Counted from the first letter of the stretch, positions 11,166 through 24,150 are shown. The stretch: 64,000 nucleotides of DNA from Stratiolaelaps scimitus (GCA_019614645.1 JABWDB010000003.1:17197001-17261000), one strand, 5' to 3'. Numbers and translations: made by a program. The notes: generated by a model not told the origin, from the letters alone.

Positions 11166-14100
11166 CTGTAAATGAAAATTCGGCTTGAGAATCTAAAATG
11201 CAAAAAAAAACAGTGGGCGCAACGTTGGCCTGTTCCCGTTTCACATAATTAATGAATTTATCGTATTGTGAGAGATTGTAAAAAAAAATCGAAGAGCAGC
11301 TTGATACGTCTACAATCTGCAAATTAGCAGACTTGGCATCGTTCCACTTGGACAGCTCAGCGTTGTGACACGTCATCAACCCCTTCCTGATAACCTATGT
11401 GGTATCAACGGGCCAGAACGCAGAAGTATCGTATCAAATAAAATCTGTCATACAACACTTTATTGAATTTTGATGCTTTTATTGTATTCACTGCGATTAT
11501 TAACCTAATTGTCTACGCGTCCTGTTTCTAGTATACAAATAGATCATTCTATCTAGTGGCATTTTGCTAATTTCATCTCTTTCAGTCTTCATATCGAACG
11601 CACTTCGTTTGATTGCGTCTGGTGGCGGTAAGTTGGATAGAAATAGTAAGTTTACACACAATCCAAAGCTCATTAGCGTTATTCGTACGGTTACATATTT
11701 GGCACAATTTTCCTATATAATTGTTTTGCACAATCATTTCTAAGTCTTCTGTCCAATTCTGAGATATCGCCGCACACCTAACCTGTATCGCGGTGCTGTG
11801 TGGTCACTAAAGCGGATTTCATTAATGGCCCGCTCCAGGGTGGAGACACCACACCAGATCTGTGCGTAGGTAACAAAGAAGAGCTGATCATCGGTGAGGT
11901 TTACTCCAGGAAGACGGATACGGGCAGAGCCATCCGCATCTTGACGTCGTCGAAAAGCCTAAATCGCGGGCACAAGAAATACATACATTGGTCGCGAACG
12001 TGGCACGTGCGTGCAAAAAATAAAATATCAATATAATTTACAGTTTATGTATTTATTTATTCAGGAAATTCAAGCGTGTTTTTTATTCGCGCACGCATAG
12101 AATAGGCCTGATGTGTACAATGAATAGAAATAAATAGGTAAAGGTCTTTTATATGGGGTGAGAGAGAGGTTCGAAAATTAAACAATGATAGCAACATTTT
12201 TTTTTATAGAGATATTCGAAGATTAATCAATGTATAAATATAAACGCTGCCTTAAACTTATGTCGTTTTTATTACGTCCAGTTTAGTTGTTTAGACACCA
12301 ATGGCAAATTTCTACCTAGACTCAAGCCATCACCAAAAGCTCTGTACATCGATTCTCACCGCATAGGCTTGCTTAAGTCCTCCGTTGTCTGCTATGTTCT
12401 CGCCCTGCGTTTTAAATCCGTTCACCATCATGTCGACCTCATGAACTTTATAGGACGAATATTGCTCGATCATACAGCGAGCCTTGTCCGCGAACTTGCG
12501 CAGTGCTTCGGGCTGCCACCACTGGGCAAGATTGCCCAACCCGTTGAACTGTCGGCCCTGATAGCGTTTCGATTCGTGAACAAATTCAAGACAAATATGA
12601 TGGGAAGGAAGTGATTTGAAAACGAAGAACCACCTTGGAACCTACGGCCGGCGCTAATTTCGATTTCAAAACGTGAGATATGACGCGGGATTCAAATCCA
12701 TCCGTGAGCGATAGTGCATGAATATGTATAAAGCAAGGAAAAAAAAACAACTCATTCTCAGGTAAAACAACCTCTCTGCCACATCGAACCTTGTCATCGA
12801 AGCCATGCGTGATCTCGTGCCCGATAACAACTCCGATCCCGCCGTAGTTCTTTGCAGCTGGGTAGCTCGGATGAAACATTGGCGGTTGAAGAATGGCGGC
12901 GGGCAATGTGATGAAATTACCTTAAGAAGGGGTGAACATGGAATATGCTATCGTCGGTAAGGATCGTTATGCTTACAGGTTTTTCCTATTTTCGTAGATC
13001 GACCGCATAATAGCGTTGCGGATGTCCGCGCAGCCTTCGACAGGGACGAAGTCTAGACCCCCACCAATATATATATATATATATATATAGAATACGTCGT
13101 ATAGCGATTTTTAGGGAATTAAATCATTTCGTCGTCGCATGCATAACGTCGATCGCAGGGTGTTTTGATCACAATGATCTCAGGAGAATACATCATGGTT
13201 ATGGAGAAGCTCCCTTTCGTGTTGCTTGTAACGCGTATAGAACGCAACCTGTAGTAACAAAAAACATTGTCTATTTTATTGCATAAAGTGCAAAGTACAT
13301 AGAACGTACATATCATAATTAAGACTGCTGCCTGCCGAGCACTGCATATTGGTGTATGGAATCTATAGTTGATTTGTGTTGTACATCGTAATTGAGATAG
13401 GAGGCTACACCGATGCGGCGACGTCTCCCGAATGCAATTAACGCATAGTAAATAACTAATATCCTATTATTTGAGTAGAAACGAGCGATCGACAGAACAA
13501 GCAATGCAATCAAACAAGATGGAGAGTCGTTTGCTGGACGGGACAGGACGACAGTTGACGGGGAGCAGAGATGCCTTCGCCAGCTGTTCCGTCAATGGAT
13601 GTCGACAACGATATATTTCCTTAAAATAGGAAATCCTTGCCTCACCTGTTCTCGTGTAGAAGGCGTTCACAGTGCCAGGGTTCATAATCCAGCGTTTGAG
13701 ATCATTGGGCTTGCCAAATCTTTCGAGTTCTTTGGAATAACGGAATCGACTAACTTGCAGAATGTTGGCAAATACATCTTCCGACGAGAAGTTTAACTGG
13801 AAGCACGGTTCAATGTCATTTGGTAACATTAGCAATATGGTAATGGTGCTCAAAGTTATTGATAATTTTTTCTGATTTTCGCGTGGAGGCTCTCAGAACG
13901 TTGCATAGCTTGATAGGCTACAATTTTATAGGTTCTTTTTTTCTAACAGTACACAGGACTACCACTGGTATAGAAATACACACCAGAGTAGAACGAGGAC
14001 TCAAATTGGTGGGTTAGATTCTCCGTTGAGCTAACCTGAACAATATGCAGTACATCACTCACCTGGTGTTCCTTGTCGAGCCACTTTTCATCGAGTATCT

Positions 14101-17100
14101 CATCTGGGTAGGCGACCTTATACCGCATGCTGGTTGCCTTATGCCTTGCGGCAGCTTTCGTCTTGTTGTCCATCCAGTCAAGGTCGTCTAGCTGGTCTAG
14201 GAACGCTGTCCGAATGTCTCGTATCATGGATTCAGCCTGAGATGAATTGAGCAGTTATGTGCGGTGTTCTGGTTTGTTGTGAGAGACTGGGCTGTGTGTC
14301 GTCAATACACAGAAGATGGAACAAAATAATGGGCATTTCACCCAAAATTCTGCTACACTTTGAGAGGGATCCCAATTTTAGGACCTTCTGCACAACAATA
14401 CATATCTAACATGATCGTTTTCAGCTGGCCCTTCTCTCGTCCGTCATCTCTCAGTACTTATCCGTATGACATTACTACGAGACAATAGTGGGAGAAAAAT
14501 CACACTTCCACGGGGCCACAGCAGAATACATATATAACGACAAAACAAACACCTGATACCAATCGACTTTTCAATAGATCTCAGAAAAAACTACAATATT
14601 CCGCCGAGCGTACTTGATGCCGAAATCATGCCTATAAATTGCTCGAATGTGTTTCGACACGAAGCATTTCGTTTTCGCAGAGTAAAAATAATTGTACGCA
14701 GCAAATAAACGCTTGGTAGCGATGATAATGAAGAGCTATTCGTCTCAGCTGAAACCTAACTACCCCCTTAATGGCGAATTCCGTTGCTTTTTTCGAGGTG
14801 TGCAAGCTACGTACAGTATCCACTTGACGTATGCCCAACGCCACGGCGAGCTGATACCTTGTGGGTCAATTCCCGCCTTACATCACCCTTTAGAAAATCT
14901 CCTGAACTTGACCATATTTCATTGTTTGAATAAATAGTATTATGTTCTGTACGTCGTAGAGATTGCTGTGGGAGTAAAAACAGTCTCGAGAATTTTTTCA
15001 TGCTATCCCTCCATCGTTTCTGTTCCTTACCGACAATTTCATGAAGGTGGTGTAGTGGTTCTTCACGAACATGGCTCCCGTTACCATGCCGAGGTTGAGG
15101 TTAACGAGTGTCACGCAGAGACGCCATCGCGGTATCGGATGACTCGTTCCTGAGATTGTTGGGTTTTTTTGCAGTTTTTACATGCCTGATCTCTATAGTC
15201 AGCTAAATATATTTTACTATTATTATCCTGCTCTTTCTGGGAACCATAAGAAGCGGGTTAAACGATTGAGATCTCAAGAGCACGGGGAAAGTTAGGCACC
15301 GTTTTGTGAGGTTGCGCTGTGACGATGACTGGTATGGTCCATGGCCAACCTCGGGGATGTGAATATATATATATATTTCTCCATTATTATGAGTTGGCAA
15401 ATTGCCACACTGTTTCTAATTACTAGCTAACAGCAGGCTAACAACTGAAATATGCTGATTTGTTGAAATGTGTAACTCTAGTTCACCATCATGTTGAATA
15501 TGAACTGTCTGTCATGACGCTACGCTATTTCCTAGATGTTGTCAATAGTGAAGCTGAATAAGAAACGATGTCCGACGATATATAATATGTTGCTCTACCC
15601 GGTACCTAAGTAGAAGTTAACAATCGAATAATAGACCTACCTAATATTTAACAATCTAAATATATTTGAAAGGTCGTCAAATCATCATGCCTTTTCAATT
15701 ACGCTACTGCTCTGCTCAGTGTTACCTGCGAGAATGTTGGCGTAACGCTGTCGTAGACCCACGAAACGTTTATCCATGAAGTTCATTAGCGTGTATACCA
15801 CTCGCCAGCCCATGTAGTTAGCCACTGTCCTAAGATAATCGTTATTAGCACCAACCGGAATGACCATCCATTCGATGTCATTTCGACTAGCGAGAACAAG
15901 AAGAGTTCTCCAGAGGTGTTTGTAAACTGTGCAATTCTTTCGGTGACGATGGAGAGAAAAAATAGACGAATAGCACCAGTATGACTGTACGTGCACTGAG
16001 GTAGCCAGCGTTATCATTAAACACGTATCTACGAGTTTCTACTTTTTTTCTATTTATCTTGGGCTGCCCTGGGTCAGTGTACCGACGTGGTCAACACTTA
16101 ACTCTTGCCTGATTAGTAACGGTCCATGCCATATTAAAGCGAGTGCAAAGAAAGCGCAGGAGTTCCGGTGGATCTTCTGGTCGTACCTGGGCACAATGTG
16201 GTTAATTCTTGATCTCACGATTAACGATCACAGGAAACCTTAGCAGAATACTTGACCTCTATCTGTCGCCAAGACAGATAGACGTATCTCGATGCCTACA
16301 TATTTCGACAGCGAAACTTTGAGATATATACATGTGAATCTGTGTTTAACAAACACGTATACTGAAGCCACGTTTCTTACATCTTGAAGGAACGCATGGC
16401 TTTAGCATCATGAAGAACATGCACATTCAGGGTAATTGCCTATGTGAATAGAGATCTAGAAGAAAATATAATTAACAGAAGAAGAAGGAGAAGAGGCTAG
16501 ATAATTAAAAGCAGCTCACGGGAGACGGTAAGCCAGGGGTTTCTATAGATTGTCCTTGCCAAACCTGAATCCGCTTGTACGTCGGATCAGCGAACCAATG
16601 CAATTAAAATAGTCGTGTCTAAGGCGGGGGTCAATCGATGAGAGTAATTATTGTATGATACAAATCACTGTTGGCGTCACCGCTGCTGTTGATTTATGCT
16701 TGCCAAGCGAAGGTAAGGATCATGCGATAAGCACCAATAGATTTTATATGGTGGCAACGTGCATAGCTCCAAAGCAGTGAGAGTCCATACGGGTTCATAG
16801 GGAATCACAGGATGAGCTCTGAACATTGACACGCTTACTTTTTCGGGGTTGATTTTAACAGCTCATTTAGCTTTTTTAAGTAGTTCGGCGCGTAAACTAC
16901 GAGTCGCTCGTCCGGCTTAAACTGCCTAAAAGTGAACAATGAACAAATTTGAAAAGAATATCACTACCTTCCAGCGGGATGGGATCTGTGTTAACGACAC
17001 CGTCTATGAATCTGCCAGACAGCACTAAATGCACGTAAATCGCGTATCTTCTAAGGAATTGCAGTTATACATTGTTACAGACAATTAGCACGTTTCGAGT

Positions 17101-20100
17101 TATCCGTAACCGAACAATCCAGTGTTATTTTATTCTCTCTAGACAAACCTTCTACATTAGGCCTATGACTGTTTTCTTTTTTCTATTCTGAATACGACAT
17201 GCTTGACGTTGCCTACCTCTGAAACACCGTTGAGGCAAGCTTCCTGATTCGGAGATGCGGGACTAATGTGTCCAGCTGGCCCAGTGTCATTCGATGGTTG
17301 ATCGCCGTGAAGTTGCGTCGTTTCTCACTTGGCTCCATAAACTACCGGGAAGATAGATATGTTGTTGTTCTTTGTGACGTCGCATAGTATGCCAAATAGG
17401 TAAGGCTATAGAATTACCTGAACTAGCTGGCACGGATGATACAGTGTCTGTTTACCATCACTGGGAACGTTGTACCCAAGGGCGCGAACCAAATTCTGCG
17501 TTCAGTCGGGTAACGAATGAACGTCTTCAACTAGGGGTCAACCAGAATGCATTCAGCTTCAACTATTGACATCGAACGAATCGCACCGGAACGCTGTTCA
17601 CACCGTGTAAAAATGAACCGCTGGTGAAATTTGGAGCGCCGTGCAGTGTTTTCTCACAGAAACAGCTCGAACAATACAAATACCACGATGACGAGCAGAT
17701 TCTAGCTCTCTTATCAGATTCTACTACCTGTGATCTACTTATAGACGAAGGCACGCAATGTGTCTGGAAACTGTGTAGATATTTCCTACCCGAACCGTTA
17801 TGCCTAGCCATTGCAAATGACAACTGATATACGCGGATAACTCGAGTAGCAGAAGGATTTCTCTGACAGCAATTTCGAACTCGTCACCAACGAGGCGAGT
17901 TCGTAGCACTTACTTCCTTCGATATTTGGTTAACTGCCGTAGCGAAAATTGTTTAGTGTTCTTAGTAGTGATTCGTATCGTTGTGACGTAGCAGACTTGC
18001 ATAGTCAGTGAGTAAAATGGACGGCAAACACCACCGAAAACCAAACTAACGAGGTCTATCGGAAAGATTCAATGTAGTGTTTTCGTTGCCAATCAATCAA
18101 TCTATCAATCTTATCTTGCCGAGTACTCAGTTCATGAGTACGGGCTGGCGATTATACCGATTGCCGTCTAAGGCTCGAACTCAGCGTGGTCAGCGTCATA
18201 CCGTACGCATGCGTAGCTCAAACATGACGACGTCCTTCATGTCGACGATCGCCTGCGTTCGATTAGCTCCGAGCTGCTCTGCAGCCAGCACCATAGTTGA
18301 GTGGTACGCCTGAAATTATGTTTACATCGACTGATTACGGTGACAACCTAGAGAACGATAGTCTTTCGACGACGGCATCACTTAACTCAATCACTGGCTG
18401 ACACACGAATGCGAAGTGGCGCCTTGCCTTGTTTATCTAGATCATTGTGCAGCAGCATTGGCTACGGTGTGTGTACATGCTAGTGTAATGGACCCCTCTT
18501 CACATGGCTGGCTGCTGAGTATTGCGTTGGATCTTAAGGCTTTGGCTTATGTAAAATAAATGAGGTTAATATGCTCACTTTGAACAAAGCACTCAAGATT
18601 TCTAACCTCGATCTGACGTCGTCCTCTCGCTGAGTTCAGATCCACAGATGGAACTGACGGCTCATTCTGATCAACCTGGAAAATACATATAGGTAATGTT
18701 ATGCGACATAGTTGATCCAGGTGCACAAGGAGACACCCCCCCCCTAATTTGAATTTTGTTCATAATCAACAATAGTAGTGATCAGTAAGAAATAGTGCGT
18801 GCTCATACGCAAAGGTTGCAAATATGGCCACGCTCGCTGTTATATAGGATGCAATAAATTAGCAATAAATGTCGAATCGCAAGCCGCCACCATGTCCCAA
18901 CGTAAGCGGAACAGAGCAAATTTCGCACGTGAAATATCATTCACGTGAAGATAACTGCGTGGAGACTCTAACACCGCGAAGTGCAGTGTCTCTAAGAACA
19001 CAGCTCAGCCTTGCAGCATTAAGACAGCCTGCCTCTTGGACAGGAGGACGCTGGGCAATGCCGGCCAATTTTACCTGCAGTATCGTCGCGGACGAGTTCT
19101 GCTGGTCAGCTTGCGAGAAAATCATAAAGAAGGTCTCTAGTTTTATCCGGCGGAGCAGACCTAGCGATCGGTGCCAATCAAACGTCTCGAGGAAATCATC
19201 AATAGGACTCGGCTCAGGGGCAGATCTGCGCTTATCCGCAGTTGATAATGGGATAAGCGGTGACTCTGAAGATGTGCTGTTGAGCTCGTTGTCCGCCGTG
19301 TGCTGTGTGGTCTCAACAAGCGGCCAACGCAACCCGAGTCGTTCGAGAAGTGACAGTAGTGGCCGCTCTCGAAGCGTTTCGGCTGTCGCTGAAAAGCAAC
19401 TTCGATTGAATCAGCTGTTTGATAGATCAGCTTCAGCGCTGAAACCTAAAATGCACATGGCGAAATTCCTCTCAGGACTAGAACTGCTGTCCGCCATTAT
19501 TGTACATGTCAATTATGATATTCGTGACACACTGAATGAACGAGATAAAATTAGCTAATTAGAAAGCTAAACATCTGACTTATTAACAGAATGATTAAAC
19601 TGTTGAGTGCTCCTGACATGGAAATCTTTATTCTAGCAGTATAGTCATTGTTACTTACTCTCATTTATGCAAGATTTGTATAGAAGCTTCGCCTGGATCG
19701 TCGACGAACTGTCCACCTTCGAGATGGGTGCTTCGAGGAGCTCTAAAATACAGTAAAACGTCGGTTAACTCTACAAATGGCAGTAAGTATACTGCTTAAC
19801 TATATGTCAACATGGTGATAGGACTATAATGCAGATGTGTCTAGGAATAGCAACATAAGCTGTCCCTTCCCTAGCCATTCTCAGCTTTATCTTCTACGAC
19901 GGGCTTCGATTCTGCCATTTCTGGCATTGCTTCAAAGAAATCACGGTAGGCGATTCGGAAATAGAATGAGCTGTTTTGGCGGCTGTTTTTTTTTGTCTAT
20001 CTGAAGTAGAGGAATACTCTATTCAGCGAGTTTTCTCTGATTTTTCGGATTGTCAGTTCTGCTAGACTTATCAGGGTTTTCTCTAGGAGAGTGACGGCAA

Positions 20101-22108
20101 GCTTATTCCGTCTATATTACACCATCCACCTCTGGACAGGGAATCTTCAATCGGAAATGTGTCCATAGCGACCGCGCCTACAAGAGATGCGTCAGCCACC
20201 TAGGCCAGGCTGCCACTGTCAGTAACAGCCAGAAATCCTTGGGCGGCTTGAGAGACTTGCGCGTAGTGCAATAGCACGGATAGGTACCAATAAATGTCCG
20301 ATGGAAAAACCCAGCTGGGGGCCTCTGAGCCGGACCAAACAAAATATTCCTGACAGCCCCTTAATCAGATTTTGCAACGAGTCAGCACGAGTATTATGGC
20401 TCAGCAGGAAGGGCTAAAAACAGGTACATTCTGATCAAGTAAAATAACAACACATAGTTTGTGTCGAACTCAAATTAAGATATACATCGGCAGCTTGCTA
20501 TCTGCCGAGCTCATTTTTAGCTACACGTGTTTGCTTTGAAAGTATACGGCATTGAATCTGATTTGCTGGCGTCGTGGTGGGGAACGGCGATCGCTGTTAA
20601 CGTCATCTCTGTTATCTTTGCCCTATTCAAGGATTGTACATATATAGGATAAGAATTGTATGCGTATAGTTTCGAAGGCGAACAAATAGGTAAGCGAATG
20701 CAACAAGGATCAGAGACCTTTGAATACGTGGCGCATATCATTTTTCAGCAGCGTCAAAGTGTCCAGGCCACTGGTGTCCGGCCTGAGTGGATGCTGTATC
20801 GGCCATCGGCCACAAGCGAACTGGTAGAAATCTCGACAGGGATCGATTGACGGGTCGATGGAACGCAATATCGATGAAGATGCGTGAATACACTCAGGGC
20901 TCAGGCAAAACTCAGTTGCACGTGGAGATAGATCCTCACCTAATTCATTAACGTAAACGAGAAAGCGCACGAGAGATCAAGAGAGAGGGAGAGAGAGAGA
21001 GAGACAGACGGTTCTGAGTTTTTATGGGTGTCGGAATCGATTATCTTTGTCCTGTTTGATAGCTTTGATTAACAATAGAGACAGTTAAAATCGGCATGTA
21101 ATGAGGTGTGGAGGTTTCTGTGCAAATCTGAGTCTGGAGATAAGTGACCGGTAAGTCATGCTTTTTTTAGTTGTTGTTGTTGATCGTACAAGTGTTAGCA
21201 CTACCGTTGATTCTAGATAACTTGTATATCACACTCGAGTTGGGCAAAAACGACATTTTGCCGATAGCTAATATCGGCGTCAAAATATGTTGTCCCAAAT
21301 ATTTTGCCATAGATTTTATGAATAAGACACGTATGGTTTCAAGCCGGAGTCGTATGCTCGTTAAGTGTATACCTTCATCGGCAGAGATATTTAAAGGAAA
21401 AAAAAGGTGTGATACAATGCAAGTGGTTACCGTGACGACGTTCACCTCTCCCGGTCCTGGCAATAGGCGGCTCAAAGCTGGATATACTGGGGCTTGTGCT
21501 CGGCGATTCGCTTTGGCGTTGTGTTATATAGGCTTCCATATGGGAGGCCCTGATGAGCAGCAGAAGTATCAGTCCGCAGAGGACAGCCAGGATCAACACG
21601 AGGAGGACGAGTCCTCGTTCCAAACCACCGTTGAGCTCTTTCTGTGTCGACGCAGAAAAGGCCAACATGCGTGTATTTCCAAATCTGAGACTTCTCTTTC
21701 TCTCATTATCGTTTTGCAAATTTACCAGAATTTCCAAACATTTCTTCAAAGAATTTCTATACATGTTCCACATGCGATAGAATAATGTAAGGACGAGCAC
21801 ACCGTTCAGTGTAACTCTGCAGAGTATTTTAACCTGGTGGGATAAACCTCTAAAAACAATGTACAAAGATCGAACCTCTCAAAGTTTTTAACGTAAATAT
21901 ATAAATAGTTGCCTCGTAATTCGGATGTTCAGATGGCAATTGGCGGCAGAGGAGCTGTATCGCTGGCTGAATGCATTGGCTTACCTTAGCTGATGGAGAT
22001 GGTGGCCGGGGTGGAGATGGTGGAAGGCAATTTCTGCTGAGCATCTTGAACCCCGGCGGATAGATCGGTGAGATCACGTGGGCTCCATTGATGTAATCGA
22101 GGCGAACC
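11066..22108 (-). CDS. M13 metallopeptidase, neprilysin/ECE-like type II membrane protein (17 exons)
   Basis: Zinc endopeptidase of the M13 family, which trims extracellular or luminal peptides. Coding exons, 5' to 3' on the minus strand: 22108-21985, 21641-21446, 20939-20718, 19742-19659, 19388-19075, 18675-18607, 18309-18202, 17341-17217, 16925-16839, 15829-15726, 15149-15031, 14236-14063, 13796-13646, 12920-12790, 12557-12360, 11958-11783, 11165-11066. All junctions are GT-AG and all phases match, giving about 826 residues against roughly 750-770 for the family. Seen: a transmembrane run near residues 52-71, paired Cys of the ectodomain start (EFCLSPEC), [23 protein letters not shown] substrate motif, HEITH zinc site near 660, GENIADNGG third ligand near 720, and terminal KCSVW. 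All catalytic residues are present, so activity is expected. The start Met is uncertain: exon 1 has an acceptor and may be internal, or translation may begin in exon 2. Which M13 paralogue it is cannot be told from sequence alone. Confidence 0.93.
11783..11958 (-). CDS. M13 peptidase exon 16
   Basis: Encodes [20 protein letters not shown] and SDHTAPRY, the 'LPGL..T..QLFF...AQ.WC' block. Donor AG|GTTAGG. Confidence 0.95.
12360..12557 (-). CDS. M13 peptidase exon 15 (GENIADNGG zinc ligand)
   Basis: 66 codons starting [14 protein letters not shown] and containing [15 protein letters not shown]. The Glu of ENIAD is the third zinc ligand and the Asp orients the catalytic His. Donor GCG|GTGAGA. 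Confidence 0.96.
12790..12920 (-). CDS. M13 peptidase exon 14 (HExxH zinc site)
   Basis: Encodes [39 protein letters not shown] supplies two zinc ligands and the catalytic Glu. Donor AAG|GTTCGA. Confidence 0.96.
13646..13796 (-). CDS. M13 peptidase exon 13 (substrate-binding NAFY)
   Basis: 50 codons, [13 protein letters not shown] to [20 protein letters not shown] corresponds to the NAY/NAF substrate backbone-binding motif. Donor G|GTGAGG. Confidence 0.95.
14063..14236 (-). CDS. M13 peptidase exon 12
   Basis: 58 codons, [31 protein letters not shown] and the KVAYPDE turn ('K...I.YPD'). Phase 0 at both ends; donor CAG|GTGAGT. Confidence 0.95.
15031..15149 (-). CDS. M13 peptidase exon 11
   Basis: 39 codons: [20 protein letters not shown] then [11 protein letters not shown], the 'RW..CV..VN..MG.A.G..FV' block. 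Donor TCG|GTAAGG. Confidence 0.94.
15726..15829 (-). CDS. M13 peptidase exon 10
   Basis: Encodes [11 protein letters not shown] and [10 protein letters not shown], the 'ANY..WR.V' block followed by the family 'L.G' turn. Phase 2 in, 1 out. Confidence 0.94.
16839..16925 (-). CDS. M13 peptidase exon 9
   Basis: 28 codons, [20 protein letters not shown] onward: the conserved 'V.VYAP.YL..L..L' segment. Acceptor cacttttag, donor AA|GTAAGC. Confidence 0.93.
17217..17341 (-). CDS. M13 peptidase exon 8
   Basis: Encodes [20 protein letters not shown] and LGQLDTLVP, the conserved 'P.E.RRN..A..N.MTL..L' block. Donor AG|GTAGGC. Confidence 0.93.
18202..18309 (-). CDS. M13 peptidase exon 7
   Basis: 36 codons, [16 protein letters not shown] to [11 protein letters not shown], the helical 'A..LGA...FE' segment of the family. 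Phase 0 at both ends. Confidence 0.92.
18607..18675 (-). CDS. M13 peptidase exon 6
   Basis: 23 codons beginning [12 protein letters not shown], matching the family 'LDQ..L.LPS' segment and leading into exon 7. Donor GAG|GTTAGA. Confidence 0.85.
19075..19388 (-). CDS. M13 peptidase exon 5 (with long Ser-rich insert)
   Basis: Encodes the [17 protein letters not shown] segment, a hydrophilic insert of about 30 residues ([19 protein letters not shown] region), then [19 protein letters not shown]. 104 codons, phase 1 in and 0 out. The insert separates parts that are adjacent in most family members. Confidence 0.92.
19659..19742 (-). CDS. M13 peptidase exon 4
   Basis: Encodes ELLEAPIS followed by [13 protein letters not shown], the conserved 'LYxSC' segment of the family. 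Donor A|GTAAGT; acceptor attttag. Confidence 0.92.
20718..20939 (-). CDS. M13 peptidase exon 3 (start of ectodomain)
   Basis: Contains [20 protein letters not shown] and [11 protein letters not shown], the signature opening of the M13 N-terminal domain with its disulphide cysteines. Phase 1 in, phase 1 out (AAAG|GTCTCT donor). Confidence 0.93.
21446..21641 (-). CDS. M13 peptidase exon 2 (transmembrane segment)
   Basis: Begins [10 protein letters not shown], then about 20 hydrophobic residues rich in Leu/Val, then a Ser/Pro/Gln-rich stalk ending IARTGR. This is the signal anchor expected of a type II M13 protein. The donor is G|GTGAAC. An in-frame Met (MLAFSAST) lies just upstream of the chosen acceptor and is an alternative start. 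Confidence 0.8.
21985..22108 (-). CDS. M13 peptidase candidate exon 1 (cytoplasmic tail)
   Basis: 41 open codons between an acceptor (cacttacag) and a strong donor (AAG|GTAAGC), leaving in the phase that exon 2 needs. The end is Pro/Ser-rich ([16 protein letters not shown]). Its first base completes a codon from an upstream exon not identified; a GTAAGT donor at 22565-22560 is one possibility. An internal Met (MLSRN) could be the start instead. Confidence 0.55.
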
Positions 22109-22237
22109 CTGTAAGTGTTTAATCGCGCAGGTCTATCTAGTCAAGCACGACTTTAGTGGGAGAAGTATCCCACCAACCGTGGTCTATTCTCTGCTTTACT
22201 TAAGACCATCCCGATAAGAGTAGTAGTCTAGTAAATT

Positions 22238-22283
22238 TTCCGAGCTGACTTACAGCCAACATTTGACGTCCGCGGTCGTCCGG
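22238..22283 (-). mobile_element. Mini-retroposon copy, minus orientation
   Basis: Minus strand: ACCGCGGACGTCAAATG, then GGCTGTAAGTCAGCT and CGGAAAATTT. It lies upstream of the first candidate M13 exon, likely in an intron or the 5' flank. Confidence 0.6.
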
Positions 22284-22599
22284 CGCGGACCTGCATTACC
22301 GCCAGCCATTGGTAACCGTTGCTTGCATCAACTTCGTAATACAACCACCGTAAACACTGATACAGTGCTATGTTCGAACCAATGTAACGTACATGTTCGT
22401 GTATCTGGACGAACCTAATTTGTCTGCGGATATATATTGGCATATGCCTATCTTTGCCACGCATACATGGTGAAGTCGTGCTTTGGTGCTCCCTTGGTTA
22501 GCTATTGTGCAACCAGAAACAGCATTTCCAGGATGGACGTGTAGTTGAAACTTTATCTGACTTACCATGGCCCACTGACAGATATTTTTAGCAAGATTT

Positions 22600-24150
22600 G
22601 CTTACAAGCTGAATCAACACTTCTAGATAGGTGAACGTAAATATACGGATTGAATCTATACCGAGTCGTATGTAGCTCGGGTCTCCGCGCTGCCGGTGGC
22701 TGAGTTCCGCCACCATGCAAATGGTGGTGAAACTATTTCGGGAATCAATTTTACGAAATCCATTTCCTGTGTTGCCCGTTACTTGTGGGAGTAAACACAA
22801 AATGAGATACAACATCATTTTGTTTTTGAAAAACTCTCTGCCTATTGGCACTAGTCCAGAAAATACCGTCAAGACATTCTATTTTCGTCATAATTTTTGT
22901 CTCCTCATCGCTCCCACAGCTATTTCTCTATCTGTATACCTCAATTTGATCTGGCTATCAAATACTTCTGGGACGTTACTGTCGACGCTTAAGATATAGA
23001 ACAACAAAGAGAAGGAAAAACTGGGCCGACCACAGTCGTTCGTAGGTGTTACGTATATTGGCTCACCTCTACAACTATCGGTAATGCGGGATTTCAATGT
23101 TTTATTCTTTCAGAAGTCAGTCTATCCGTACAATATAAGGATTGTTATAATATTGAGGACCGTCACATTTATGTCTGGTCGTATTTGTTTTTGGTTGCAA
23201 CATTCGGGCTATGCAATTGTCATCATGCATTGTGCAGGGCCCAGCCTGGGATAAGTAAGCGTATCTTAGAATGTGTAATTGAACTTTTTTTTTGGAAATA
23301 GGGTTAATTCATGTCCAGGTTACGTGCACGATTCGTGGACAACGTTTGGTAAAGAGTCAAGCCCAAAGAGCGTCTAGATGCCGTCAGCTGACGTACGAGG
23401 TGCGCCCGCTTTTCTAATGGTATTTCGTTTGAAGAACGAAATATTAAATGATGAGAAAAATGACTAACTATGAGGGATAGTTATTGTTACTCCCTCCATA
23501 GAATTGCACGTCTAAGTCTCTCTCGAATTCCAAGCTATAACAACGCCAAAATTGTCTACTAAGACGTAGTCTTAATTGTGTACTTTATGTCACTTCACTA
23601 GAGCACCACAACGGTAGCACGCTTTCCGTTACAGCGGGAGGAATTAATTCTATCATAAAGTGCTTCTTGCATGTAACTAAATATTTTGATATATATTTTC
23701 GTTTTCGGGATCAACCGAATGCGCTAGAAATGCACTAAGCGATACCGGGAAGCGTGGTGCTGTTGAACATCGTCAACAGTTCCACAAGTGGAAGCGGACA
23801 CGGTGTTGACATGCGTTAGCATGCCAACATCACAACCTTTAAAAAATTAAGCGTCACCAGAAGGGAATCTAGAAGAGAAAGCCAACTGAGATACAATAGC
23901 TCTCGTCCAGAATCACTGTCATGTTGTGGCATAATAAAATCTGGTGTCATTCCAGTAATTCAGCCCGGCCATCCTCCAGACAGAAGCTGTTCGTCCGTTT
24001 AATAACCATCCTTTATTGCCCCGTATTGTCGTCCGTCGAAAGGCAGGTCTCTTTCTGGGAGACCACTTTCGCACGCAAACTGGCCATAGCGTGTGGCCCA
24101 TAATAGTAGTTGCCTGCAGCAACTATTACATATCTGTCTGTAAAATCTAT
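22600..24150. other. No gene seen; presumed 5' flank or intron of M13 gene
   Basis: No exon with convincing motif. A minus-strand donor CCATG|GTAAGT (22565-22560) just outside this stretch could belong to an upstream M13 exon. Confidence 0.3.

Noticed and set aside
17418..17497. Extra M13 exon reading [15 protein letters not shown]
   Set aside because: The LGA...FE segment it resembles is already supplied, with better similarity and correct phase, by the exon at 18202-18309, which joins exactly to 17341.
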